Assembly (NCBI GenBank): GCA_964481235.1
Contig: CAYZYH010000007.1
Location: 1 to 54,442 of the forward strand
Length of the DNA: 54,442 bases
Reading direction: 5' to 3'
Source of the DNA: JAUPVL01 sp964481235
Lineage (GTDB): Bacteria; Patescibacteriota; Saccharimonadia; CAILAD01; BJGX01
Shown piece by piece: positions 36,987-45,289 of the stretch. The notes beneath the pieces are model-generated. The model saw nothing but the letters and a program-made list of their open reading frames with translations. It was not told the origin of the DNA and ran no database searches. Both the position numbers and the translations under genes were made by a program. The stretch's first letter is position 1; every line of letters starts with the position of its first letter.

Positions 36987-38807
36987 ATGACAACCGCAGA
37001 AATACGAGCTAAATTTTTAGAGTTTTTCAAAACCAAAGACCATACCGTTATACCCAGCGCGCCGGTTGTGCCAGAGCACGACCCCACAGTGCTTTTTACT
37101 ACTGCCGGAATGCACCCACTAGTGCCATATCTTTTGGGTCAGCCACACCCGCAAGGTAAAAGATTGGTAGATAGCCAAAAATGCGTTCGCACTACCGATA
37201 TAGAAGAGGTGGGCGATGCTACTCATTTAACCTTTTTTGAGATGCTTGGCAATTGGAGCTTGGGTGACTATTTTAAGGCCAAGTCTATTCCGTGGAGCTG
37301 GGAGTTTTTGACTAGCAAAAAATGGCTAGGGCTAGATCCACGCAAACTGTATGTAACTGTTTACAAAGGCGATGGCGAAGTACCAAAAGATACCGAGTCT
37401 ATTGAGCTCTGGGTAGAAGAATATAAAAAATCTGGTATTATTACCAAAGAAGGTGATCGCATCTTAGCACTTGGGCGCGATGACAATTGGTGGGAACAGG
37501 GTGGTGTAGAAACAGGTCCGGCTGGTCCGGATACCGAGATATTCTACTATTTAGGAAAAGAAGACAACCCTAAATTCGACACCGAAAATCCTAATTTTGT
37601 AGAAATATGGAACAACGTATTTATGGCCTACCAACGCCAATCAGATAGTAGCTACACCGAACTAGCAAATAAGAACGTTGACACCGGCATGGGTATGGAA
37701 CGTATTGCTGCTGTTTTGCAGGGTGTAGATAATGTTTATGACACCGATGTACTAGCACAAATAAAAGAAGCCGTAGAGACTTATGCTCTAGAAACTCACA
37801 AAGAAATATTTAAAGAAACTAGCCCGGAGTCTTCATTGCGTGCAGTACGAATTATTACCGACCACACTAGAGCTATAACATTTATGGCTGCCGATGGAGT
37901 GGTGCCTAGTAATAAAGATGCTGGTTATGTAATGCGACGTCTTGCTCGTCGAGCCATACGCGAGGCCTTAGTTTTAGGTATACATCAGGGTTTGTTTGAA
38001 AGAATCGTTCCTAGAGTAATAGCATTGTATGAGGATGTATATACTGAATTGCAAAATCCTGTTGAAATAATGAATGTATTGCGCCGAGAAGAGAATGCCT
38101 TTCGTCAAACTCTCACTAGGGGTTTGAAAGAATTCGACAAAATGCTACGCAACAAAAAAGATTTAACCGGCGAAGACGCTTTTACGCTTTATGACACTTA
38201 TGGTTTTCCCAAAGAACTAAGTATTGAAGAGGCTAAGCGAAAAAAAATTGCTATTGTAGCAGATTTTGAAGCCGAATTTACTAAGGCTATGGAGATGCAA
38301 AGGCAACGTAGCCGCACCGCAAGCACTGGGCAATTTAAGGGTGGTTTGGCAGACGATAGCGAGATAGTTACTCGCTACCATAGCGCTACACACCTTATGT
38401 ATAAAGCACTCCGTGAGGTTTTGGGCAACCGTGTAATGCAGAGGGGCAGTAATATTACTGCCGAGCGAATGCGGTTTGATTTTTCACACCCTCAAAAAAT
38501 GACCTCAGAAGAAATATCTAAAGTTGAGCAAATAGTGAATGAAACGATTCAAAAAGATTTGCCTATGAGTTATGAGGAGTTACTAAAAGATGAAGCTTTT
38601 AAACAGGGCGCACTTGGTGCATTTGGTGAGAAATATCCGGATGTTGTTAAGGTCTATACTGTTGGCGACCCAAAAGGTGAGTATTACAGCAAAGAAATCT
38701 GTGGTGGCCCGCATGTAACGCGTACCGGTGAGATAGGCAAGTTTGAGATTGTTAAAGAAGAGTCTAGCTCGGCTGGGGTAAGGCGCATAAAGGCTGTGTT
38801 AGAATAA
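36987..38807 (+). CDS. alaS: Alanyl-tRNA synthetase, lacking the C-terminal domain
   Basis: A 606-aa class II synthetase. The N-terminal catalytic region is typical (FLEFFKTKDHTVIPSAP, LFTTAGMHPLVPYL, TFFEMLGNWSLGDYF, NVDTGMGMERI). The editing domain keeps its metal-type motifs HSATH and CGGPH, so mischarged Ser/Gly-tRNA can probably be cleared. The protein stops right after the editing domain (SSAGVRRIKAVLE). The usual ~870-residue enzyme has a further oligomerisation/C-Ala domain that helps bind tRNA. Frame and stop look genuine, so the loss is real. Confidence 0.95.
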   Translation: MTTAEIRAKFLEFFKTKDHTVIPSAPVVPEHDPTVLFTTAGMHPLVPYLLGQPHPQGKRLVDSQKCVRTTDIEEVGDATHLTFFEMLGNWSLGDYFKAKSIPWSWEFLTSKKWLGLDPRKLYVTVYKGDGEVPKDTESIELWVEEYKKSGIITKEGDRILALGRDDNWWEQGGVETGPAGPDTEIFYYLGKEDNPKFDTENPNFVEIWNNVFMAYQRQSDSSYTELANKNVDTGMGMERIAAVLQGVDNVYDTDVLAQIKEAVETYALETHKEIFKETSPESSLRAVRIITDHTRAITFMAADGVVPSNKDAGYVMRRLARRAIREALVLGIHQGLFERIVPRVIALYEDVYTELQNPVEIMNVLRREENAFRQTLTRGLKEFDKMLRNKKDLTGEDAFTLYDTYGFPKELSIEEAKRKKIAIVADFEAEFTKAMEMQRQRSRTASTGQFKGGLADDSEIVTRYHSATHLMYKALREVLGNRVMQRGSNITAERMRFDFSHPQKMTSEEISKVEQIVNETIQKDLPMSYEELLKDEAFKQGALGAFGEKYPDVVKVYTVGDPKGEYYSKEICGGPHVTRTGEIGKFEIVKEESSSAGVRRIKAVLE

Positions 38808-38812
38808 ATATT

Positions 38813-39373
38813 ATGAAATACGATAGCGAAGAACTATTGCCTATTGGTACACCATTAATATATTCCGATGGCACTGAATTTTATAAAGCACTAGGCAAAA
38901 AATATATACAACACAAAAAAGGCTTATATATATGGGCACCGTCAGGAGCAGGAAAAACTCACTTTACAAAAAATCAAAAAGAACATCATTGGCTTGATGG
39001 TGATATTCTTTGGCAATCATCAAACGCGCATCCAAAAGGCGAATGGTGGAAAGAACCTCTTGAATACTGTGATGAAGTAGATTCTCAGAGCGATATAATT
39101 ACAATGCATGCTAAAAAACTTGGCTTCTGGGTAGTAGGTGCTTCATGTTTTTGGTTACCACCCGATGCTCTGGTTATCCCCGACTGGGATACTCACGTTT
39201 CTTGGATTAAGAAACGTGAGGAAACTAACTATGACGGCGGAGCAAAATCAGATGAACAGGCCCTAAAACAAGTTAAAGGCCATATAGAATGGGCAAGTAA
39301 AAAATTTTCAGATTCACCAAAATTTAGCAATATGCAAGAAGCGGTAGATTACCTAGTAGGTAAACTCAATTAA
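38813..39373 (+). CDS. P-loop NTPase / small kinase-like protein
   Basis: A 186-aa protein with a Walker A motif APSGAGKTHF (about residues 42-51), followed by HHWLDGDILW, similar to the acidic Walker-type strand of nucleotide or small-molecule kinases. Later there is FWVVGASCFWLPPDALVIPD and HVSWIKKREETNYDGGA. No lid Arg pattern I can assign to a named kinase. It starts 5 bp after alaS and overlaps the convergent phosphatase gene by 8 bp. Confidence 0.72.
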   Translation: MKYDSEELLPIGTPLIYSDGTEFYKALGKKYIQHKKGLYIWAPSGAGKTHFTKNQKEHHWLDGDILWQSSNAHPKGEWWKEPLEYCDEVDSQSDIITMHAKKLGFWVVGASCFWLPPDALVIPDWDTHVSWIKKREETNYDGGAKSDEQALKQVKGHIEWASKKFSDSPKFSNMQEAVDYLVGKLN

Positions 39374-40331
39374 TTTTCTTAACGGGAACGGGATATGGTT
39401 TGTCGCTTAGTGTTGTTACGGCATCCCCAGACTTATCAAGCTTAATAACAACTCCGGCCCCATAGTCCACACCTAAATAGTCTTCGAGGTTTTGGTCAAT
39501 CACCTTAAGCTTAATGAACGGACTGATTGTGTCGTAATGTGTAGCTGCCCAAAGTACTAGCCTCCGGCCGGGGTTTGCCTCGTGGTATAGCCTAGAATAG
39601 CGCGCCAACACATTCACTTCACGTTGCATTCTGTCTGCCATATCTTCAGGCCCTTCTACACCAAGTTCGAGTCTTTTTTCTTTTTCCCAGTCACTCTCAA
39701 AAGCTATAAAGAATTTAGATTCTACGCCATATTCTTTATTGCCACCATATTTTTCTTCTAGAAACCGTCTAAACTCCTCAGACTTAGGTGAACCATCGAA
39801 AAGTTTTGGTTCTCGAATAAGTGGTGTAGGCCTTATTTCGCCGTTATTGCCTCGTAATATATTTTCGTCTCGAATATTAATAATCTGTTGATTACTCAAA
39901 CCAAACTCACTAAGAACTTGTCTAGCTGCTTGAAGCACAATATTACCTGTCTCGGTGCTACGTTTGCCTCCTCCTTTATAACTCGTGTCACTACCTACGA
40001 CTAATAAATCTACTTTCTCACGATCTTCTGGAGGCGTACTTTCTAATTGTTTTCTGAAGAATTCTAGTGCCTCATTCATTTCTTGTTCTTGCGCTTCTAG
40101 AGTTAGGCTACCAACATTTGAGCTTTCAGAGCTTCTTTCGTATCTACCATGACGCTGCAATACAATTTCTGTTTCACCAGGATGAATATCTACTGGGCGA
40201 AGATCTTCTCTAGTAATTTCGCTAGGTTTTTCAGCTTTTTTACCCACAATGTCTTTGAGTTCCTGGGTAGTATTTTTAGAGCTAATCTCTGCTGGGTTGC
40301 CACTATTAGCTGGCTCGTATTTGTCTGGCAT
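39366..40331 (-). CDS. Histidine phosphatase (phosphoglycerate-mutase-like) superfamily protein
   Basis: A 321-aa protein. After ~50 polar residues comes the catalytic LQRHGRYE (phospho-His in RHG), then LLVVGSDTSYKGGGKRSTETG, and near the C-terminus LVLWAATHYDTISP with the second catalytic His. The RHG-plus-His pattern defines the branch; the long inserts are not typical of glycolytic mutase, so a phosphatase role is likelier. A TATAAT on the minus strand at 40361-40366 gives a leader of about 23 nt. Confidence 0.8.
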   Translation of the reverse strand: MPDKYEPANSGNPAEISSKNTTQELKDIVGKKAEKPSEITREDLRPVDIHPGETEIVLQRHGRYERSSESSNVGSLTLEAQEQEMNEALEFFRKQLESTPPEDREKVDLLVVGSDTSYKGGGKRSTETGNIVLQAARQVLSEFGLSNQQIINIRDENILRGNNGEIRPTPLIREPKLFDGSPKSEEFRRFLEEKYGGNKEYGVESKFFIAFESDWEKEKRLELGVEGPEDMADRMQREVNVLARYSRLYHEANPGRRLVLWAATHYDTISPFIKLKVIDQNLEDYLGVDYGAGVVIKLDKSGDAVTTLSDKPYPVPVKKIN

Positions 40332-40421
40332 ACTTATATCATTAACTACTTATGCTATCAATTATAAATTAAACATAGAGAAATAGAAACCTGATATTAT
40401 CTATATACTTTCTTTAGGGTG

Positions 40422-40446
40422 TATAATATAAGTATATAACTAGGAG
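40422..40446 (+). promoter_or_regulatory. -10 box and ribosome site of the DUF4190 gene
   Basis: TATAAT (40422-40427) followed by an AGGAG ribosome site (40442-40446) 4 nt before the ATG. An example of a gene with a conventional leader. Confidence 0.65.
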
Positions 40447-40450
40447 TGAT

Positions 40451-41200
40451 ATGCCAGAAGAAACCAAAGATGTAAAACAAGACGACACTAAGCAGTCCGA
40501 GGTAGCAACGCCAACTACGCCACAAAAAACCAATACTCTTGCCGTAGTTGGTCTTATAATGGCATTTATTATACCTTTGGTTGGTTTTATTTGCTCAATT
40601 ATTGGTATCTCCCAGACTTCTAAACGAAATGAAAAAGGCAAAGGTTTAGCTATTGCCGGGCTTATTATTTCAATAATAAATATGCTTATTACACTATTTA
40701 TTTTTATAATCATAGTTGCTGTTGCCGCAAACCCAAAAGTCACACTCGATAGCTTTACCAATGCATCACCTAATTACACCATAAAGTTCCCTAAGGGTTG
40801 GACACGTGAGGCAGAAAACCAAGATGGTGCCCAAGGCTACATATTTAAAGATGCTACCTCAGACAATACTGGCAAAGTTTATGGACAAACTGAAATAGTA
40901 TATATTGCCGCACCAGCAAATGGCTACAAATCTGATGTACTCAATGCTATTCGCGATAGTATTAAATCTAAATACAGTGGCTCAGAGGTAATCTACGAGT
41001 CACGCGATACAGTGAATGGCAACGATGTATTACGCCTAATCATTACTTACAATGGTGAAAACGGTAAGATAAAAGCTAAAATTACTATACTAAAAAAACC
41101 AGACAACTCAGTCTATACCTTGGTTACTCAAGCACCCATAGAGAACTACCAAAAATACGAAAACGCTTTTGACGAAATTCATAACACATTCAAGCCCTAG
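40451..41200 (+). CDS. DUF4190 membrane protein with PsbP-like ectodomain
   Basis: A 249-aa protein. An acidic/Thr-rich start is followed by a DUF4190-type pair of membrane helices (TLAVVGLIMAFIIPLVGFI; GLAIAGLIISIINML), with the cytoplasmic loop SQTSKRNEKGKG between them. The rest is an extracellular domain (NYTIKFPKGWTREAE ... YTLVTQAPIENYQKYENAFDEIHNTF) resembling PsbP-like lipoproteins of Gram-positive bacteria. Function unknown; probably a surface protein. Confidence 0.8.
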   Translation: MPEETKDVKQDDTKQSEVATPTTPQKTNTLAVVGLIMAFIIPLVGFICSIIGISQTSKRNEKGKGLAIAGLIISIINMLITLFIFIIIVAVAANPKVTLDSFTNASPNYTIKFPKGWTREAENQDGAQGYIFKDATSDNTGKVYGQTEIVYIAAPANGYKSDVLNAIRDSIKSKYSGSEVIYESRDTVNGNDVLRLIITYNGENGKIKAKITILKKPDNSVYTLVTQAPIENYQKYENAFDEIHNTFKP

Positions 41201-41201
41201 T

Positions 41202-41230
41202 AAATAAAAACCCCAGAATTGCTCTAGGGT
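41202..41230 (-). terminator. Terminator of the 41309-41647 gene
   Basis: On the minus strand the stem ACCCTAGA / TCTGGGGT (one mismatch) is followed by TTTTTATTTA. It also lies just after the DUF4190 stop and may act on both strands. Confidence 0.65.
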
Positions 41231-41308
41231 TAGTTCACCTCTGGTCTGTGGTTTTTCTGTAGTATTTATATAAGTTATATAATCGTCAAGTATCTTTTCC
41301 ATACTGTT

Positions 41309-41647
41309 CTACGTATGTACTTGATTAAATCGTTCCACTTCAGCCCAATTAGTAGAAGGTAGTTCTTTTACTATCACATCTACCAAAATCATTTGACTAC
41401 CGTTAAGTACAGTAACGTATGAATCTCTTGTGTAAGTCTTGGCTAGTTTTTCTGCTTCGTCAGAACCCTCTGCCTCAAGTATAATGTCAAAACTTAGAAA
41501 CTCTCCATATACGTTAAAGTTCTTAACTCTACATAGCTTTTTAAGCTTATCTATAATCTCTTCAAGAAACTCATCTAGGTGTCGATGTTCAGACAGTCTA
41601 AAAATCTGCCATTGTATTTCTATAAGGTACGTTTGCAAGCTCGTCAT
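41309..41647 (-). CDS. Hypothetical protein, 112 aa
   Basis: No recognised family. The N-terminal half is helical and charged (FLEEIIDKLKKLCRVKNFNVYG). The second half alternates strands (FLSFDIILEAEGSDEAEKLAKTY, MILVDVIVKELPSTNW). It resembles a small alpha-beta cytosolic domain, with no signal or membrane helix. The ATG follows a GAGATGACG context with a weak ribosome site. Confidence 0.6.
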   Translation of the reverse strand: MTSLQTYLIEIQWQIFRLSEHRHLDEFLEEIIDKLKKLCRVKNFNVYGEFLSFDIILEAEGSDEAEKLAKTYTRDSYVTVLNGSQMILVDVIVKELPSTNWAEVERFNQVHT

Positions 41648-41707
41648 CTCCTAGCAAGATTAATAGAATAACGAAATTATATGTTATTAGAGTGACAACT
41701 TCAACAT

Positions 41708-42574
41708 CTATGGTAGCGTAAGTGCACTACGCACCCTCATAAGAGTGAGTCTGTTCTTTGAACTCTGCATATAGCCATCTACTGTTGTGACGGCGGTGCG
41801 GAACCCGGCTTTTTTTGCCAACTCAACAGTAGTGTCATTAAATCTGCCATAAGGATAAGCTAATGAGGTAATTGGTTTGCCTAGTTCGGTTTCTAGTATT
41901 CTTTTGCTCTCAGATATTTCAGTCATTTGCTCTTCTGGCGTTAAAGAAGTTAGATTGGGGTGGTTGAGGGTATGGGCGGCGATCTCAATAGAGTTGGATT
42001 GCGAAAGCTGCTTTAGCTGCGCCCAATTCATATAGTCGTCACCACAATTAAAATTTGAGCGTGTAATACCAATACACCCTAGCGATTTTGGGCCACCTAT
42101 AATCATATAGAAAGTTGCCTTCATGTTGCGCAATTGCAATTGATCTAGGGCATGAAACTGATCATTAAAACCGTCATCAAAAGTAATTATCACGGGTTTG
42201 TTAGGTAAGGTATCTATACCATCAAAGTAGTCTGCTAACTGACTCATAGATATAGTGGTATAGCCCTTGGCAATCAGATTATCTAGTTGCTGTACAAAAT
42301 TACTCGGGGTTTTGTGGTATATAAGAATTGGTATGGCGCTTGGTGTAGATGCTTGAGAAAGTATAGCCTCTGAAGGTTGTTTAGTAGCCTGTTCTAGCGG
42401 TGCTTCAACATTAATCATTTTGATGGGCTGTGTGTGTATAGGTGAGTTAGTCTTACTACCCAAAACAATGTTTTGTCTAAGTATTTGAAAAAAAACCACA
42501 ACACTTATTGTGATTAAAATGGGCAACAAATATTTACTAACAATAGTTAGCTTACCAGGATAAATTCTATGCAT
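41708..42574 (-). CDS. Polysaccharide deacetylase (NodB domain), membrane-anchored
   Basis: A 288-aa protein with an N-terminal membrane helix (about 12-31) and a NodB homology domain: PVIITFDDGF (metal/catalytic Asp), AAHTLNHPNLTS (metal His pair), LAYPYGRFN and a later TAVTTVDGY. Such enzymes deacetylate peptidoglycan or other glycans to resist lysozyme. A TATAAT box on the minus strand runs into two ATGs. I chose the second (42574), which leaves 6 nt from the -10, as in other leaderless genes here; the first would add two residues. Confidence 0.9.
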   Translation of the reverse strand: MHRIYPGKLTIVSKYLLPILITISVVVFFQILRQNIVLGSKTNSPIHTQPIKMINVEAPLEQATKQPSEAILSQASTPSAIPILIYHKTPSNFVQQLDNLIAKGYTTISMSQLADYFDGIDTLPNKPVIITFDDGFNDQFHALDQLQLRNMKATFYMIIGGPKSLGCIGITRSNFNCGDDYMNWAQLKQLSQSNSIEIAAHTLNHPNLTSLTPEEQMTEISESKRILETELGKPITSLAYPYGRFNDTTVELAKKAGFRTAVTTVDGYMQSSKNRLTLMRVRSALTLP

Positions 42575-42614
42575 TGCCATATTATATAACAAAAAACGTT
42601 TTTAACTATATATT

Positions 42615-44102
42615 TTATACGCTTGCTGGTGGGGAAGGGTTAGGAGTTGGGTTTGCAGGGCTTGCTGGAGCAGATTGGTTGAGTGGAGAGGATGGCGGGG
42701 TAAATATAGGAGTGGGTTGGTTGGTTTTAGCCCCAGCCGGGTTAACAAACGGAGCTGGAGCAACATAGGCTGATGAGTACGAAGGTGGAACAGCTTCTAC
42801 AGTAGCAGGTATGGGAGATTTTTGTGTGGCAGTGGGGGCTGTAACTACATTCGTGCTACCGGCTTGTTTTTGGTTGGCATCTAGATCGGCTTCTATCTCT
42901 AACAAGCGATTATATTTAGCTACGCGCTCACCTCTAATTGGAGCTCCAAGTTTAAGTCCCATAGCGCCTACACCATAGGCCAGGTCAGCTATTAGTGAAT
43001 CGTTTGTTTCACCACTACGGTGACTAATAATTACCTTGGCCTTACTAGAACGAGCAGCTCTAATAGCTTCAAAGGTTTCGCTAAAAGTACCTACCTGGTT
43101 AGGTTTAATTATTATCCCATCAAAAAGTTCATCTGCCTGTAATTGTTCTATTTTAGCCTTATTGGTAACTGTAAAGTCGTCACTTATTATTAAAAACGGT
43201 TTGTTTTGGCCTTTCATACCTTTTATTATTTCTGTACCTTCTAGATCAGTTTCGGCAAAGGGGTCTTCTATGGCGTACAAATTAAACTTAGTATCCCAAC
43301 TCTGGTAGAGCTTTAGAAGATCAGAAGCATGCAGGCTTTGAGTCTCTATATTGTATACACCATCTTTAAAAAATGTATTGGCAGCGGCATCTAGAGCGAT
43401 ATCGAATTTTGAACTCATTTTGGTATTGAGCTGTGATAAAGCTTCTAGTATTACTTCTGTACTAGTACCAATTGGTGCTAGGCCGCCCTCTTCGCCTACT
43501 AGTGTTGCCGATGGGCCATACAGGTTTTGCATAACAGTTCGCATAGTGTGATACACCTCATAAATCGTTGCAATACTTGCGCTGGGTGCATTGCTTTGGG
43601 GTATTACCATATACTCTTGTATGTCTAGGCCGGGCGCATGCATACCGCCACCTATAATATTTGCGAATAGCCTTGGAAACTCTGGGCTTGTCTGATTGTG
43701 TTCCGCAATATACTGCCATAAAGGTTTTTCACTAACTAACGCAGATAACTTAAGATATGCACCAGAGAGTGCTAATAGAGTGTTAGCACCAAGATTCTCT
43801 TTGCGCTCGGAGCCATCGAGTGCAATAAGTAGTTCATCAAAATCTTCCTGTTGATCTAGGGGGTAGCCAATAAATTTTGGGGTAATAACGGTATTTATCA
43901 CTCCAATACATCCTTGCACGCCATTACCACCATATGGGCCCTCACCATCTCGCTTCTCGGCAGCCTCAAACTGTCCTAGGCTGGTCCCGGCTGGCACCCC
44001 AAAGCTCGCTTTTAAACCATTGTCTGAGTACATCATTACTAAAAGTGTTGGCTCGCCACGAGAGTCGAATATTTGATAAGGAGTAATTTTCTTGATTGTC
44101 AT
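42615..44102 (-). CDS. eno: Enolase with a long Pro/Ala-rich C-terminal tail
   Basis: A 495-aa enolase (2-phosphoglycerate to phosphoenolpyruvate). Catalytic and metal residues are visible: IFDSRGEPT, the mobile loop VPAGTSLGQFEA, GGMHAP (His), VGEEGGLAP (Glu), FDIALDAAA, YAIEDPF and LIISDDF for magnesium, IKPNQVGTFSET (Lys) and SHRSGETND. The core ends near KYNRLLEIEADLD. About 85 extra residues follow, nearly all Pro, Ala, Thr, Ser, Asn and Val, with no family counterpart I know. The tail looks disordered or cell-wall-spanning and may tether or expose the enzyme. Confidence 0.93.
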   Translation of the reverse strand: MTIKKITPYQIFDSRGEPTLLVMMYSDNGLKASFGVPAGTSLGQFEAAEKRDGEGPYGGNGVQGCIGVINTVITPKFIGYPLDQQEDFDELLIALDGSERKENLGANTLLALSGAYLKLSALVSEKPLWQYIAEHNQTSPEFPRLFANIIGGGMHAPGLDIQEYMVIPQSNAPSASIATIYEVYHTMRTVMQNLYGPSATLVGEEGGLAPIGTSTEVILEALSQLNTKMSSKFDIALDAAANTFFKDGVYNIETQSLHASDLLKLYQSWDTKFNLYAIEDPFAETDLEGTEIIKGMKGQNKPFLIISDDFTVTNKAKIEQLQADELFDGIIIKPNQVGTFSETFEAIRAARSSKAKVIISHRSGETNDSLIADLAYGVGAMGLKLGAPIRGERVAKYNRLLEIEADLDANQKQAGSTNVVTAPTATQKSPIPATVEAVPPSYSSAYVAPAPFVNPAGAKTNQPTPIFTPPSSPLNQSAPASPANPTPNPSPPASV

Positions 44103-44229
44103 ATCTTTAGAATGTCACTTATAGGTTATTATACCATAAGTATTCTGTTAAATTAACGCCAAGACCACCCCCGTTTAAAACTATTTTATATAATGCTTAT
44201 GTATTTGTCAAAACAGTCTGACAACAGGG

Positions 44230-44238
44230 TGTGGAAAA
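44230..44238 (-). other. Single DnaA-box-like 9-mer in intergenic region
   Basis: TTTTCCACA on the minus strand, in the 216-bp gap between enolase and the phosphatidyltransferase gene. A single copy without a cluster or AT-rich unwinding repeats is not evidence of an origin. Recorded because the gap also holds an inverted repeat of TTATGTATTT. Confidence 0.15.
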
Positions 44239-44283
44239 CTATCGAAAAAATATGTCAAAAATACATAACAGTTTTATAGGTAA

Positions 44284-44311
44284 TAAAAACCCCAAACCCA
44301 CAGGTTTGAGG
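44284..44311 (-). terminator. Terminator of the phosphatidyltransferase gene
   Basis: A 9-bp stem on the minus strand (CCTCAAACC / GGTTTGGGG, 4-nt loop) followed by TTTTTATT. Confidence 0.85.
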
Positions 44312-44318
44312 AAAGTAT

Positions 44319-45206
44319 TTAAGCTGATTTATCTAGCGCTACTATGTTTGAGCTAGCGGACTTAAGCCCAATGTTGACTCTTGGATTCAACTTAATGATG
44401 TAATTCATCCAGGCAATTACCATATACTCTTGCCGATGCCAACCCAAGCTTTTGTCGCCAAAGGTGCGGGCCGCAAACAGCGTAATGGCCATTAGTAGAA
44501 CAGCCGTAGGGTCTGCCGGAAAATACACTAGCCCAACCCAACCAATCACGCAGGCTGCCATTTGTAAGTTGAATTTAATTTTACCTGCCGTAGAAGCACC
44601 AGGGTCACGAAAATCTGGAGAATACTGTTTTACTTCAGCTAAAAGCTTACGGAAAGGTCCTAGGGATAGACGAATGAGTTTGATCTCAACGTGCAGACAC
44701 CAGAGAGCAAGCCCAAAGGCCACCAAGCAAAAAGCATAAGAGTACTCAAACAAGCTACTAACACAATAGGTTAATACTATTATTGCAAAGCAGAACTTGT
44801 CTGATGCAGGGTCGAGACGACTACCGAATTCTGTAACGGCGTCGAGATCGCGTGCACATGGTCCATCTAAAGCGTCCAGGGCTATTACCAATAGCATTGC
44901 AATAAACCAGTAGGTAGCATCACTACGACTATCGGCGTAAATAGAACTGGCTAAGCCATAGCATACAATTACAATAGCTGGAAACCTAAACCAACTCATA
45001 GCGTTGGGTAGTTGCTTGACTAACCTGACTAACCACAACTGCTTGGTTTTTTGACCAAACCAAACTATGGCAAGCGCCCACCAGTTCACTAAGACCTTGG
45101 TAATTACCTCAAAAGTAAATTTAAATGCTTTTACTGGTTTTGGGTCTTGGCTGTGCAGACTTGGAAAGTACCACAAGCGCGCTAGCATATTTTTCCTTTC
45201 ATTCAA
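44319..45206 (-). CDS. CDP-alcohol phosphatidyltransferase
   Basis: A 295-aa integral membrane enzyme of phospholipid synthesis. The full catalytic signature D-x2-DG-x2-AR-x8-G-x3-D-x3-D is present: DALDGPCARD followed by FGSRLDPASD. Five to six membrane helices surround it. It could be phosphatidylglycerophosphate synthase (PgsA) or a cardiolipin/inositol-type relative. An N-terminal ~50-residue and a C-terminal ~50-residue extension are unusual for short PgsA. Stands alone, with its own terminator. Confidence 0.9.
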   Translation of the reverse strand: MNERKNMLARLWYFPSLHSQDPKPVKAFKFTFEVITKVLVNWWALAIVWFGQKTKQLWLVRLVKQLPNAMSWFRFPAIVIVCYGLASSIYADSRSDATYWFIAMLLVIALDALDGPCARDLDAVTEFGSRLDPASDKFCFAIIVLTYCVSSLFEYSYAFCLVAFGLALWCLHVEIKLIRLSLGPFRKLLAEVKQYSPDFRDPGASTAGKIKFNLQMAACVIGWVGLVYFPADPTAVLLMAITLFAARTFGDKSLGWHRQEYMVIAWMNYIIKLNPRVNIGLKSASSNIVALDKSA

Positions 45207-45289
45207 GGTGCAGAACTGCTAACTAGTATACCGAGTTTATTGTGAGCTGCAAGCCTGATACAATGAGCATAAGGATTTTTAATAAATAT

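Noticed and set aside
41108..41302. Minus-strand 64-aa frame beginning MEKILDDYITY, 6 bp after the 112-aa gene
   Set aside because: A terminator for that strand (41202-41230) lies inside the frame, and the rest is antisense to the DUF4190 gene. Its first ~30 residues look plausible, so a very short peptide cannot be fully excluded.
44103..44318. Replication origin in the enolase-phosphatidyltransferase gap
   Set aside because: Only one DnaA-box-like 9-mer and one inverted repeat; no cluster of boxes and no dnaA or dnaN nearby.
45242..45289. Longer FtsA-like start at GTG 45242 or ATG 45263
   Set aside because: The ATG at 45263 lies inside a TACAAT box, and the extra residues look unlike FtsA N-termini. 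The choice of 45290 remains tentative.
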